Shown: positions 38,154 to 46,972 of the stretch, one piece after another
Layout of the letters: the number at the start of each line of letters is the position of its first letter
How positions within the stretch are numbered: position 1 is the first letter of the stretch
From: Pararhodobacter sp. SW119
GTDB taxonomy: Bacteria; Pseudomonadota; Alphaproteobacteria; Rhodobacterales; Rhodobacteraceae
Assembly (NCBI RefSeq): GCF_017811755.1
Contig: NZ_JADDJF010000010.1
Span: 1 to 64,000, forward strand
Direction of reading: 5' to 3'
Length of the DNA stretch: 64,000 bases
Position numbers and translations under genes: made by a program
Notes under the pieces: model-generated
The model's database searches: none
The model's input: only the letters and a program-made list of their open reading frames with translations
Told to the model about the DNA's origin: nothing

Positions 38154-38179
38154 CTCGGTCGCCTCCCCAAGGGTTGTGG

Positions 38180-39514
38180 TTACCAATTGTCCCGGAACCA
38201 CCGGATCGCCCGGCGCAACGGCCGCGCCGCGAAGCGATCGGCAGGGATGTCGAAGTCCCACCATTCGTCCTGCGGATGCGCCGCGAACATGCAAAGCCCC
38301 ACCAGCGCCGAGAAGGCCGGCCCCGTCGTCACTTGCGGAAGACCGTGCACGCGTATCGGACGGCCCAGGCGCACCTGCTGGCCCAGGATCCGCGTCGCCA
38401 GACCGTCGAGGCCGGGCACCTGGCTCGCGCCACCGGTCAGCACGATCTGCTGACTGGGCAAATGGTCGAAGCCTGCCGCATCGAGGCGGGCGCGCACATC
38501 CTCCAGCATCTCCTCGACGCGCGGACGCATGATCCCGATAAGCTCCGAGCGCGTGATCCGCCGGCGGTCCTTTTCCCAGTCGCCCGAATCCGCCCCGATC
38601 TCGATCAGTTCACGGTCGTCCTTGCCCGTCGCGTGCACCCCGCCGTGCAGGCACTTGATCCGCTCGGCCGTGGAATGCGGGATCTGCAGCCCCTTGGCGA
38701 TGTCCGAGGTGACATGCGCGCCGCCCAGACGCACCGCATCGGCATAGATCATGTGCTTCTTGATGAAGACCGAAACGCCGGTCGACCCGCCGCCCAGATC
38801 GATCAGCGCCGCACCCAGTTCCTGCTCGTCCTCGACCAGCGCCGACAGCCCCGCGACATAAGTCGAGGCCGCAAGGCCCGCCACTTCGACATCGCAGCGC
38901 TTCATGCAATGGACCAGGTTGCGCACCGCGTCGGCCTCGACGCTCAGAAGGTGCATGTCGCTGCTCAACCCCTGTCCGGCCTGCCCCCGCGGGTCCGCCA
39001 ACCCCGATCTATGGTCGAGCGTGAAGTTGACCGGCTGCGCGTGCAGAACCTCGCGCCCCTGGCCGATATCGGGCAGTTCGCAGGCGGCCAGAACGCGCGC
39101 GATGTCCTGTTCGCTCACTCGTTGGCCTTCCAACTCGACCTGTCCCTCCAGCCCGTAGGATCGCGGCTCGCCCCCGGCGAAGGCGACGATGGCGTGATCG
39201 ACACGGACCTGCGCCATCTTCTGCGCGCTCTGCAATGCGGTACGCACCGCGCGCTCGGTTTCGGCCATCGCGGCAATCTCGCCGAAGCGCACGCCCCGCG
39301 ACCGCGTCGTCCCGGCGCCGATCACGCGAAAGCGGGCCTGCCCCGCCATCGCCCCCACGCCCGATCCCTCGGCGGGGGCCGCGAACTCGTCGAACTTGAG
39401 GATCAGCGCGGCGACCTTGAAGCTGCCGATGTCCAACACCGCTATGACACCGCGCTGCATGGCGATCCGCCGCAGGTTCCGCATGGCGCGCTGTGTCTGG
39501 TAAAGGTCGGTCAT
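38180..39514 (-). CDS. ftsA: Cell division protein FtsA
   Basis: A 444-residue actin-fold protein that ties FtsZ filaments to the membrane. ATP-site segments are IAVLDIGSFKVAALILK near the N-terminus, LIDLGGGSTGVSVFI, and VLTGGASQVPGLDGLATRIL. The 1C (SHS2) domain occupies about residues 95-175. The last residues (RPLRRAIRWFRDNW) form the amphipathic membrane-targeting helix. Its ATG overlaps the ftsQ stop (ATGA), implying coupled translation. Confidence 0.95.
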   Translation of the reverse strand: MTDLYQTQRAMRNLRRIAMQRGVIAVLDIGSFKVAALILKFDEFAAPAEGSGVGAMAGQARFRVIGAGTTRSRGVRFGEIAAMAETERAVRTALQSAQKMAQVRVDHAIVAFAGGEPRSYGLEGQVELEGQRVSEQDIARVLAACELPDIGQGREVLHAQPVNFTLDHRSGLADPRGQAGQGLSSDMHLLSVEADAVRNLVHCMKRCDVEVAGLAASTYVAGLSALVEDEQELGAALIDLGGGSTGVSVFIKKHMIYADAVRLGGAHVTSDIAKGLQIPHSTAERIKCLHGGVHATGKDDRELIEIGADSGDWEKDRRRITRSELIGIMRPRVEEMLEDVRARLDAAGFDHLPSQQIVLTGGASQVPGLDGLATRILGQQVRLGRPIRVHGLPQVTTGPAFSALVGLCMFAAHPQDEWWDFDIPADRFAARPLRRAIRWFRDNW

Positions 39515-40761
39515 GGGCGGGAAGCTCCGGTCGAGACACCCCGGATCTGATGGAGGGCTTCCATCGCGGCCGGGGTCATGCGGATGGTGGGGCGCGACGG
39601 GTTGCGCAGATCGACGATCTCGATATCCCGCGACAGAAGGTCCTGCGCGGCATGCAGCGCCAGCACGCGCTCGAGCGCCTGAAGCGCGCCGCTTTCGGGC
39701 AGCATGATGCGCTGGTCGCGATCCAGGACCAGGTCCCAGCGCCGCTCTCCGACGCGCAGAAGGCCCCGCACGCGATGCTGGATCGGCCCTGCCGCGGTCA
39801 GCAGGATGCGCGCCTCGGAAATTGCCGCCGTCGCCCCCTCGCCGGCGATCAGCGGCAGATCGGGGCGCGCGGCGCGCGTCGTCAGCAGCGCCACCCGGTG
39901 GCCTTCGGCATCGACCAGTTTCAGCCCGTTCCGGCTGCGCCAGACCATGACCGGCACGCGCTCCTGCGCGGCGACCTCCAGCATGCCGCCACCGCGAATG
40001 CGCAGCCGCGCGCTTTCGACCGCGTCCAGCGCCTCGGCGCGCGCGCGCAGATCTTCCATGTCCAGATGGAAGGAGGAAATCGGCAACTCCAGCGCCAAAC
40101 GTTCGGCGATCGCGCTGGCGACAGCCGGCGTCTCGCTGTGCACACTCAGCGTGCGGACCTGAAACTCGGGGCGGTTTTCGAAGGCCAGGCGCATCTCGCG
40201 CAGGCTTTCGGCGATCGCCAGGCGCCGCCCCTCATCGGCGAAGGTGACAACGATCAGCGCCGCCAGGGCAAGGGCCGGCACCCCTGCCTTCAAGGCTATA
40301 CGCACCGCCGGCGTCAGCCAGAGCCGGTGCATCCGGTAGACCAGCCGGCTGGGTGAGGGATCGCGCGGTGTCGCAGTGTCCTTTGGCGCAGGGTGCACAC
40401 GCCGCCGTGAACGCGGCCCGGAGGGCCTCGATCCGGGCACGACGAGCGGGGGGTCGATCCTTGCAGGCGCGCCAAGCGCGGCGGGGGCGCTGCTGCTGCG
40501 CAGGCCCTCGGCCGGGCTTGTGACCGGTGCGTCCTGGCTCAAGCGCATCGCATCCGGCAACGGCCCGTCGACCGGCTCCGGGGCGAGCCCGTCCCAGGGC
40601 CTCACCGGGTTGTCGTCCTCGTCATGGATCAGGCGCAGGTCGACCGGCGTGTCGAAGGGCCGCGGCGGCGGCGCGGCCGGAAACGGAATGGTCGCGGCGT
40701 TGCCCTCGGCGCGCTTGCGCGGGGGCTCGGTCGAAAGCGGCGGCTCGCTCAGCGGTCGCAT
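39511..40761 (-). CDS. ftsQ: Cell division protein FtsQ with extended N-terminus
   Basis: A 416-residue bitopic divisome protein. The cytoplasmic N-terminus (about 150 residues, Pro/Arg/Ser-rich and low complexity) is much longer than in enteric FtsQ. One helix follows ([20 protein letters not shown]), then the POTRA domain ([20 protein letters not shown]) and the FtsQ beta domain ([20 protein letters not shown]). The start at 40761 overlaps the ddl end by 13 nt. The cytoplasmic extension is poorly conserved by composition, so the exact start could be further in. Confidence 0.92.
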   Translation of the reverse strand: MRPLSEPPLSTEPPRKRAEGNAATIPFPAAPPPRPFDTPVDLRLIHDEDDNPVRPWDGLAPEPVDGPLPDAMRLSQDAPVTSPAEGLRSSSAPAALGAPARIDPPLVVPGSRPSGPRSRRRVHPAPKDTATPRDPSPSRLVYRMHRLWLTPAVRIALKAGVPALALAALIVVTFADEGRRLAIAESLREMRLAFENRPEFQVRTLSVHSETPAVASAIAERLALELPISSFHLDMEDLRARAEALDAVESARLRIRGGGMLEVAAQERVPVMVWRSRNGLKLVDAEGHRVALLTTRAARPDLPLIAGEGATAAISEARILLTAAGPIQHRVRGLLRVGERRWDLVLDRDQRIMLPESGALQALERVLALHAAQDLLSRDIEIVDLRNPSRPTIRMTPAAMEALHQIRGVSTGASRP

Positions 40762-41672
40762 GAGGCGTCCTCCACCAGGCGGCGACAGAGATCGGGAAAC
40801 GAAATGTCGCAATGCGCCGCCTGCTCGGGCGTCAGCGAGGTCGGCGTCATCCCCGGCTGGGTATTGGTTTCCAGCAGCACCAGACCTTCCATCCCGCGCG
40901 CCTCGTCCCAGCGGAAATCGGTGCGGGACAGGCTGCGGCAGCCCAGCACCCGATGCGCGGTCAGCGCGTGATCCATGCAAGCGTCGAAGATCCGCTTCGG
41001 CAATTCGGCCGGCAGGACATGCCGGGATCCCCCCGGGCGGTACTTGGCGTCATAGTCGTACCAGCCGTCGGTCACGATGTCGGTCACGGTCAGCGCCCGG
41101 CCGTCCAGCACGCTGACGGTCAGTTCCCGGCCCGGCGCGTAGGCCTCGACCATCACCGTCGCGGGCATCTCGGCGGCAAGCCGGGGCGGGCGGTTCGCGC
41201 CCTCCATCACCAGGTAGACGCCGACCGAAGAGCCTTCATTGTAGGGCTTGACCACATAGGGCGGGGCCATCGGATGCGCGGCCTCGACCTCGGCGCGGGC
41301 GGCAAGCCGGCTCTCGGCGACCGGCAGGCCCGCGGCGCGGTAGACGGCCTTCGTGCGCTCCTTGTCCATGGTCAGCGCCGACGCCAGCACGCCCGAATGC
41401 GTATAGGACAGGCCCAGCCATTCCAGCACCCCCTGCACGCAGCCATCCTCGCCCCAGCGGCCATGAAGCGCGTTGAAGACGACATCCGGAGAATGCTTGA
41501 GCAGAACATGTGGAAGATCGCGGCCGGCATCGACCTCGACCACCGGGTATCCGGCCTCCCGCAGGGCGGCGGCGCACATGCGCCCCGAAGACAGGGACAC
41601 CTCGCGCTCGGCCGAGATGCCACCCATCAGTACCGCCACCATGGGGGCTGTCCTGCTCGACCTGCCCGCCAC
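40749..41672 (-). CDS. ddl: D-alanine--D-alanine ligase
   Basis: About 297-307 residues of an ATP-grasp ligase that makes the D-Ala-D-Ala terminus of peptidoglycan precursors. Seen are [18 protein letters not shown], the loop [12 protein letters not shown], and the Mg/ATP segment [20 protein letters not shown]. The start is either GTG at 41672 or ATG at 41642 (MVAVLMGG); both give family-like proteins. It overlaps ftsQ by 13 nt and follows murB after 89 nt. Confidence 0.94.
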   Translation of the reverse strand: MAGRSSRTAPMVAVLMGGISAEREVSLSSGRMCAAALREAGYPVVEVDAGRDLPHVLLKHSPDVVFNALHGRWGEDGCVQGVLEWLGLSYTHSGVLASALTMDKERTKAVYRAAGLPVAESRLAARAEVEAAHPMAPPYVVKPYNEGSSVGVYLVMEGANRPPRLAAEMPATVMVEAYAPGRELTVSVLDGRALTVTDIVTDGWYDYDAKYRPGGSRHVLPAELPKRIFDACMDHALTAHRVLGCRSLSRTDFRWDEARGMEGLVLLETNTQPGMTPTSLTPEQAAHCDISFPDLCRRLVEDASCDR

Positions 41673-41761
41673 CTTTGCCTCATGCGGCCCATTCGGGCCA
41701 ATGGGGGCTTTGCGCCCCGCTTTCGTTGCTTGCGCCCGGGTTGGCCCCGGTGCGTCTTTGT

Positions 41762-42694
41762 TTATCCGCGCGCCGGTTCACCAACGCGCATGATTTCCCA
41801 TTCTAGCGAAATCCCACGCTTTTCCAACACCCTTTTTCTTACCAATTCCCCAAGACCCTCCAGATCGGCGGCCGTCGCCCCTCCGGTGTTGATCAGAAAA
41901 TTCGCGTGCATTTCCGACATCTGCGCCCCGCCCAGCCGCGCGCCGCGCATGCCCGCGTCCTCAATCACCTTCCAGGCCTTCAACTCTTGGGTGTCGTCGG
42001 CGTGCCCGGTCGAGCTGAACCCGGCCGGATTGCGGAAGGTCGAGCCCGCGGTGCGTTCCTTCGTCGGCTGGGTCGCATCGCGCTTGGCGAGCTGGTCTTC
42101 CATCCGCGCGGCCAGTTCGGCCGGGTCCCCGCGCGGCGCTTGAAACGTCGCGGCGGTGATCACCCAGCCCTCCGGCAAATCCGACTGGCGGTAGCGCAGG
42201 TTCAGATCCGCGGCGGGAAGCGTGAGGATGCGCCCGTCGCGGGTCACCGCCCTGACCTCGACCAGCCGGTCGGCGACATAGGTGCCGTAGCAGCCGGCGT
42301 TCATCCGCACCGCGCCGCCGATGGCGCCGGGGATGGTGCGCAGGAAAGTCAGGTCCAGCCCGGCTTCAGCCGCCTTGCGCGCCACATGCGCGTCGAGCGC
42401 GGCAGCCCCGGCCGTGACGCGGTTGCCTGCGATCTCGATCGCGTTGAACCCGCGGCCCAGTCGGATCACCACCGCCCGGATACCGCCGTCGCGGACGATC
42501 AGGTTGGATCCGACGCCCATCGGAAAGACCGGACACTCCGGCGGCAGCGCGCCGAGGAACCCGGCCAGATCGGCCTCGTCCGCGGGCTGGAAGAGCCAGT
42601 CGGCCGGCCCGCCCACGCGCAGCCAGGTCAGACCGTCGAGCGGACGGTCAGGGATCAGCGTGCCGCGCACGGGAATGTCGGAAGGCAGGGTCAT
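41762..42694 (-). CDS. murB: UDP-N-acetylenolpyruvoylglucosamine reductase
   Basis: A 310-residue FAD enzyme that reduces the enolpyruvyl group to make UDP-MurNAc. FAD-binding segments are [20 protein letters not shown] and [35 protein letters not shown] holds the substrate region, and GSTFRNPAG the catalytic Ser. The C-terminal MurB domain ([21 protein letters not shown]) is present. Upstream, copy E of the intergenic element points into this gene, the only copy that faces the 5' end of a gene in sense. Confidence 0.96.
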   Translation of the reverse strand: MTLPSDIPVRGTLIPDRPLDGLTWLRVGGPADWLFQPADEADLAGFLGALPPECPVFPMGVGSNLIVRDGGIRAVVIRLGRGFNAIEIAGNRVTAGAAALDAHVARKAAEAGLDLTFLRTIPGAIGGAVRMNAGCYGTYVADRLVEVRAVTRDGRILTLPAADLNLRYRQSDLPEGWVITAATFQAPRGDPAELAARMEDQLAKRDATQPTKERTAGSTFRNPAGFSSTGHADDTQELKAWKVIEDAGMRGARLGGAQMSEMHANFLINTGGATAADLEGLGELVRKRVLEKRGISLEWEIMRVGEPARG

Positions 42695-42800
42695 GCGGGG
42701 GAGCTATCCTTCACCCAGCGGTCTGTCCAGCGGTGCGCGCGCCCGCGGCAGCCGTCATCGGAGCGTGACGGCAGCACCCCGGAGCAATGCCGGGCCGCAG

Positions 42801-42872
42801 GGTCCACGCGTGGACCATCGGCCAAGGCACTGATTTCAATAAACAAGGTATTTTCTGTCAACCGGATTTTAA
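42801..42872 (-). repeat. Intergenic palindrome element, copy E (facing murB)
   Basis: Read leftward: TTAA (42872-42869), 7 bp, TTGA (42861-42858), exactly 31 bp with TCA at spacer positions 25-27, CTTGG (42826-42822), 6 bp, GTCCACGCGTGGAC (42815-42802), extended by one pair to 16 bp. TTGACA with TGAAAT 17 bp later makes a good promoter pair, so transcription could enter murB 107 nt further on. It starts 21 nt after the putative stop of the small membrane protein gene. Confidence 0.88.
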
Positions 42873-42893
42873 CCGGCCGAAGGGCCTGTTCGG

Positions 42894-43125
42894 TCACCGC
42901 CGCCACTTGACCCATATCCCGGCCAACGCCGCGCCCAGGCCGGCCGGCGCGGCCATGAAGACCCTGCGCCGCGCGCGCCGCCACGATCAGCGCAACCGCC
43001 GCCACTGCCAGGGCGGACGCGAGCCACCAGGCAGCCCGCGCCCCCCGCCACCGCGCAATGACCCAACCCACCGAAAAGCCGATCAGCGCCGCGACGGTCG
43101 GGATCAGCCAGATCCGCCATTCCAC
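42894..43125 (-). CDS. Small membrane protein between murC and murB, apparent +1 frameshift
   Basis: A GTG start 1 nt after the murC stop opens a hydrophobic protein (EWRIWLIPTVAALIGFSVGW, then WLASALAVAAVALIVAARAA). After the codon for Gln in CAGGG the frame turns into Arg/Gly-rich sequence that runs through element E to murB. Skipping one G there gives VFMAAPAGLGAALAGIWVKW and an immediate TGA at 42894, a natural hydrophobic end and about 76 residues in total. I read this as a small membrane protein gene with a one-base insertion or sequencing error. The alternative is a 144-residue unshifted product. Confidence 0.45.
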
Positions 43126-43126
43126 C

Positions 43127-44521
43127 TCAGCCCCCGAGCCGCGAGACGAGGCCCTGCGCCCAGCCACTGATCGAGCCCGCGCCAAGGCACATGACGATAT
43201 CGCCCGGCCGCACCTCGGCGCGGACGAAGGCTTCGAACGCGGCCTCGTCGTCCAGCGCATGGACCGAAGCCTGCCCGGTCGCCCGGATGCCGCGCACCAG
43301 ATCGTCGCGGCTGGCGCCGGGGATCGGGTCCTCGCCGGCGGCGTAGACCTCGGCGATGGCGACGATATCGGCATCGGCGAAACAGCGGCGGAAATCGTCG
43401 AACAGCGCCGAAAGCCGCGAATAGCGATGCGGCTGGTGCACCGCAATCACCCGCCCGCCGGTCGCGACCTGCCGCGCGCCGCGCAGGGCGGCGGCAATCT
43501 CGACCGGGTGATGGGCGTAGTCGTCGATGATCCGCACCCCGCCGGGACTGCCCAGATGCGTGAAGCGCCGCCCGACGCCCTGAAACCCCGCCAACCCCTG
43601 CCGGATCGCCGCGGGCGCGATGCCCAGGTGCAGGGCGACCGCGACCGCGGCCAGCGCATTCGACACATTGTGATCCCCGGGCAGGGGAAGAAAGCAGTCC
43701 GGGATCGAAGGGCCTTCACGGTGGAAGATATCGAAGCGCATGCCGCCCGCCTCGCCGCGCAGGTTGGTCGCGCGCAGATCCGCGCCATCGCCCAGCCCGA
43801 ATGTCACGACGCGGCGCCCGGTGACCTGACCCGCCAGCGCCCGCACCTCGGGGTGGTCGACGCCAAGGACGGCAAGACCGTAGAAGGGAACGCCCTGGAC
43901 GAAGCGCCGGAAGCCCGCGCGCAATTCGTCGAAGTCGCGCCAGTGATCCAGATGTTCGGGGTCGATGTTGGTGACGATGGCCACGGTCGTCGGCAGGCGG
44001 TTGAACGAGCCGTCGGACTCGTCGGCCTCGACCACCGTCCAGTCGCCAGCGCCCAGACGCGCGTTTGACCCATAGGCCCCGATGACGCCGCCGTTGATCA
44101 CCGTCGGATCAATTCCGCCGGCATCCAGCAGCGTCGCGACCAGCGTCGTGGTCGTGGTCTTGCCATGCGTGCCGGCAACCGAGACCGTGCGCTGCAGGCG
44201 CATCAGTTCGGCCAGCATCTCGGACCGGTGGACTACCGGCAATCCGCGCCGACGCGCCTCGGCCAGTTCGGGATTGTCTTCCCTGATCGCGGTCGAGGCG
44301 ACGACGACACCGGCCTCGCCCAGATTCTCGGCCCGGTGGCCGACATGGACCGTGACGCCCAGACCCGACAGCCGTTCGGTCAGAGCCGAGCCCTTCGCGT
44401 CCGACCCCTGCACCTTATGTCCCAGCCCGGCAAGGATCTCGGCGATTCCCGACATGCCGATCCCGCCGATGCCGATGAAATGGATCGGCCCCAGGCGTGC
44501 CGGCAACAGCGTGCGCGCCAT
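43127..44521 (-). CDS. murC: UDP-N-acetylmuramate--L-alanine ligase
   Basis: A 464-residue Mur ligase that adds L-Ala to UDP-MurNAc. The N-terminal domain has [20 protein letters not shown], the ATP P-loop is [16 protein letters not shown], and the central domain has [33 protein letters not shown] and [18 protein letters not shown]. The ATG at 44521 shares one base with the murG stop (TAATG), so the longer upstream frame is rejected. Confidence 0.97.
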   Translation of the reverse strand: MARTLLPARLGPIHFIGIGGIGMSGIAEILAGLGHKVQGSDAKGSALTERLSGLGVTVHVGHRAENLGEAGVVVASTAIREDNPELAEARRRGLPVVHRSEMLAELMRLQRTVSVAGTHGKTTTTTLVATLLDAGGIDPTVINGGVIGAYGSNARLGAGDWTVVEADESDGSFNRLPTTVAIVTNIDPEHLDHWRDFDELRAGFRRFVQGVPFYGLAVLGVDHPEVRALAGQVTGRRVVTFGLGDGADLRATNLRGEAGGMRFDIFHREGPSIPDCFLPLPGDHNVSNALAAVAVALHLGIAPAAIRQGLAGFQGVGRRFTHLGSPGGVRIIDDYAHHPVEIAAALRGARQVATGGRVIAVHQPHRYSRLSALFDDFRRCFADADIVAIAEVYAAGEDPIPGASRDDLVRGIRATGQASVHALDDEAAFEAFVRAEVRPGDIVMCLGAGSISGWAQGLVSRLGG

Positions 44522-45648
44522 TATTCCCATACCGCGTGCGGAAGGCCGGCGATGTCGCATACCAGATCGGCCAGACACTCGGCGGCATCGGGAATGCCGA
44601 TCGACAGCGCGCCCTCGGCCATACGCTCGGCGGCCTCGGGATTGGTCAGGATCGACTCCACGTTTTCGGCCAGCGCCTCGGGTGTGAAGTGACGTTCGGG
44701 GATCAGGATCGCCGCCTCGGCGCCCAGCAGGGCGCGGGCGTTGGCGGTCTGCTCGTCGCGGATCGCCGCGGCCAGCGGCACCAGGACGGAGGGACGCCCG
44801 ATCACCGCCAGATCCGCCACTGTCGAGGCACCGGACCGCGCGATCACCAGCTGCGCCTCGGAAAAGCGGCGCGGAATGTCGTCGAAGAAGGGCGCCACCT
44901 CGGCGCGGATCCCCGCCGCGTCATAGGCCGCATCGACACGCTCCAGATCCTCGGGACGGGCCTGGTGCGCGACGCGCAGATGCGCGCGCAACCCCTCGGG
45001 CAGTAGCGCCAGGGCGTCGGGTACCACGTCGGACAGGATGCGCGCGCCCTGGCTGCCGCCGATCACCACAAGGCTCATCGGGTAGTCGCCGGGCGGGATG
45101 TAGGGCGATCCGGCGCGTTCGCGGATCGCGTCGCGCACCGGGTTGCCGACATGCACGCCCTCGACGCCCGCGGGCAGTTGCGTGGGCCAGGCGCCGCAGG
45201 CCACCGCCTGGACGCGCCCGGCAAAAGCCTCGTTAACGCGGCCCAGCACGCCGTTCTGTTCGTGAATCACGCGCGGAACCCGCAACAGCCACGCCGCCCC
45301 CAGCGCCGGGATCGCGGGATAGCCGCCAAAGCCCACCGCCACGCGCGGCCGGTCGAACACCATGCCGGCCGCCGACTTCAGCACGCCGCCCGCGATGCGC
45401 AGCGGCACCATCAGCTTTTCCGCCGCCCCGCCGCGCGCCGGCGTGGCCGAGGAGACGACGCGCCGCGCGACCGCCGGCGGGAAGTTGCCGGCATAGCGTG
45501 CGCCCCTTTCGTCCGTCGAAAGCTGGACGCGCCAGCCACGCGCCAGCAGGGCCTCGGCCAGCGCCTGGGCCGGGAACATGTGCCCGCCCGTGCCCCCCGC
45601 GGCGATCACCGCGAGTGGCGCGCGCCCGCTTCGCTCGCCTGCCATCAT
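44521..45648 (-). CDS. murG: Undecaprenyldiphospho-muramoylpentapeptide N-acetylglucosaminyltransferase
   Basis: A 375-residue GT28 enzyme that forms lipid II at the inner face of the membrane. The N-terminal glycine loop is [19 protein letters not shown], the acceptor side holds [11 protein letters not shown] and [11 protein letters not shown], and the UDP-GlcNAc domain has [11 protein letters not shown] and [17 protein letters not shown]. Two ATGs (45648 and 45645) are possible; the first overlaps the ftsW stop as ATGA. It sits between ftsW and murC. Confidence 0.96.
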   Translation of the reverse strand: MMAGERSGRAPLAVIAAGGTGGHMFPAQALAEALLARGWRVQLSTDERGARYAGNFPPAVARRVVSSATPARGGAAEKLMVPLRIAGGVLKSAAGMVFDRPRVAVGFGGYPAIPALGAAWLLRVPRVIHEQNGVLGRVNEAFAGRVQAVACGAWPTQLPAGVEGVHVGNPVRDAIRERAGSPYIPPGDYPMSLVVIGGSQGARILSDVVPDALALLPEGLRAHLRVAHQARPEDLERVDAAYDAAGIRAEVAPFFDDIPRRFSEAQLVIARSGASTVADLAVIGRPSVLVPLAAAIRDEQTANARALLGAEAAILIPERHFTPEALAENVESILTNPEAAERMAEGALSIGIPDAAECLADLVCDIAGLPHAVWE

Positions 45649-46820
45649 CCCCTCCGTGCGGCGCCCTGGGCAAGGATCTCGCCAATCTCGCCCTGCGGGC
45701 GGGTGCGCGTCAAGGCAAGCAGCATCCCCACCATGATCCCCATCGCCACCAGCGAGGAGCCGCCATAGCTGACGAAGGGCAGCGTCATCCCCTTGGCCGG
45801 CAGCAGCCGCACCGCGACGCCCATGTTGATCATCGCCTGCGCCGAGAAGACCGCGACAAGCCCGGTGCCGGCGATGCGGGTGAACGGATCGCGTTCCCGC
45901 GTCAGCCGCGACAGCGCGCGCAGGCAGATCACCGCGTAGAGCATGACGATGAAGGCGACCAGCAGGAAGCCGTATTCCTCGGCCGCGACGGCGATGATGA
46001 AATCGGTATGCGCGTCGGGCAATTGCCATTTGACCTGCCCCTCGCCCACGCCCATGCCGAAGAGCCCGCCCTCCTGAATCGCCGAGGCGGCGAAGCCGAG
46101 TTGCGAGCGGGCGTCGACCTCGGCGGCCAGGAACCCGTCGATGCGGCGGGCGAAATGCTCGGAATGGTTATAGGCGCCCACCCCGCCGGCAATCGCCAGC
46201 CCGGCCAGCGTCAGGATCAGCACGATCGGCGCCCCGGCCGCGAAATACATCACCCCCCAGCCGAAGAGAACCAGCGCCGCCTGGCCGAAGTCCGGCTGCA
46301 GGACCAAGAGGAAGACCACGGCCAGCGTCACGCCCAGCGACAGCGACTTGCCCGGCGGGCCGTTGATCTCCTGCCCGGCGGCCAGGAACCAGGCGGCGAG
46401 CACCGCAAGGCAGGGTTTCATGAACTCGGACGGCTGCACGCTGACGAAACCGAGGCTGAGCCAGCGCACCGCGCCCTTGCCGAAGTCCGTGCCGATGACC
46501 GGCAGCGCCATCAGCGTGAGGAAGGCGCCGACGAAACCCACCACCGCCCAGCGACGGATCGCGGCGGGCGACATCATCGACACCAGGAACATGATCGCCA
46601 GCGCGACCAGGCCGAAGACCACCTGCCGCTCGAAATAGAAGAAGGGCGCGAGGTTGTTCCGCGCGGCCAGCGGCGGCGAGGATGCCAGCGCCAGCAGCAG
46701 CCCGGCGCCGAAAAGAACCAGCACGCAGGAGATGGTCCATCGATCCACCGTCCGCCACCAGCGTGAAAGAACCGCCTCGCCCGCCTGTGCGGGCAGGGTG
46801 CCATGAACCATTTCCGTCAT
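45645..46820 (-). CDS. ftsW: SEDS peptidoglycan glycosyltransferase FtsW
   Basis: A 391-residue polytopic SEDS protein, the septal glycan polymerase. About ten membrane helices are seen. Family motifs are [56 protein letters not shown] and [15 protein letters not shown]. The ATG at 46820 is chosen since the upstream frame is polar. It is the first gene of the cluster portion in this window; its usual upstream neighbours (murD, mraY, murF, murE, ftsI) are missing here, and priA lies there instead. Confidence 0.96.
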   Translation of the reverse strand: MTEMVHGTLPAQAGEAVLSRWWRTVDRWTISCVLVLFGAGLLLALASSPPLAARNNLAPFFYFERQVVFGLVALAIMFLVSMMSPAAIRRWAVVGFVGAFLTLMALPVIGTDFGKGAVRWLSLGFVSVQPSEFMKPCLAVLAAWFLAAGQEINGPPGKSLSLGVTLAVVFLLVLQPDFGQAALVLFGWGVMYFAAGAPIVLILTLAGLAIAGGVGAYNHSEHFARRIDGFLAAEVDARSQLGFAASAIQEGGLFGMGVGEGQVKWQLPDAHTDFIIAVAAEEYGFLLVAFIVMLYAVICLRALSRLTRERDPFTRIAGTGLVAVFSAQAMINMGVAVRLLPAKGMTLPFVSYGGSSLVAMGIMVGMLLALTRTRPQGEIGEILAQGAARRG

Positions 46821-46920
46821 GGATGCACTGCCTTTGCCTCTGCTCTGCCCGTTTTCCGGGTCTGGCGCGCAGGATAGCGGCAAAGCCCGCGCAAAGCCAG
46901 TGATTTGCGCGCGGGCCTGT

Positions 46921-46942
46921 GCGCGCCGGCGAACCGGCGCGC
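46921..46942 (-). other. GC-rich stem-loop between priA and ftsW
   Basis: A perfect 9-bp stem, GCGCGCCGG (46921-46929) and CCGGCGCGC (46934-46942), with a 4-nt loop lies 31 nt beyond the priA stop. A second, imperfect GC stem lies at about 46885-46917. There is no T-run, but the pair could slow polymerase or separate priA from ftsW, which follows on the same strand. Confidence 0.45.
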
Positions 46943-46972
46943 AACACCCGACACCGGGCCCAGACGCCGCCG

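Noticed and set aside
42691-43446. Full-length minus-strand frame from inside murC to the murB start
   Set aside because: It overlaps murC out of frame and continues through element E. Only the part from 43125 looks like a protein, and that needs a frameshift.
46885-46942. GC hairpins after priA as an intrinsic terminator
   Set aside because: No run of T follows either stem on the transcribed strand, so they are listed only as stem-loops.
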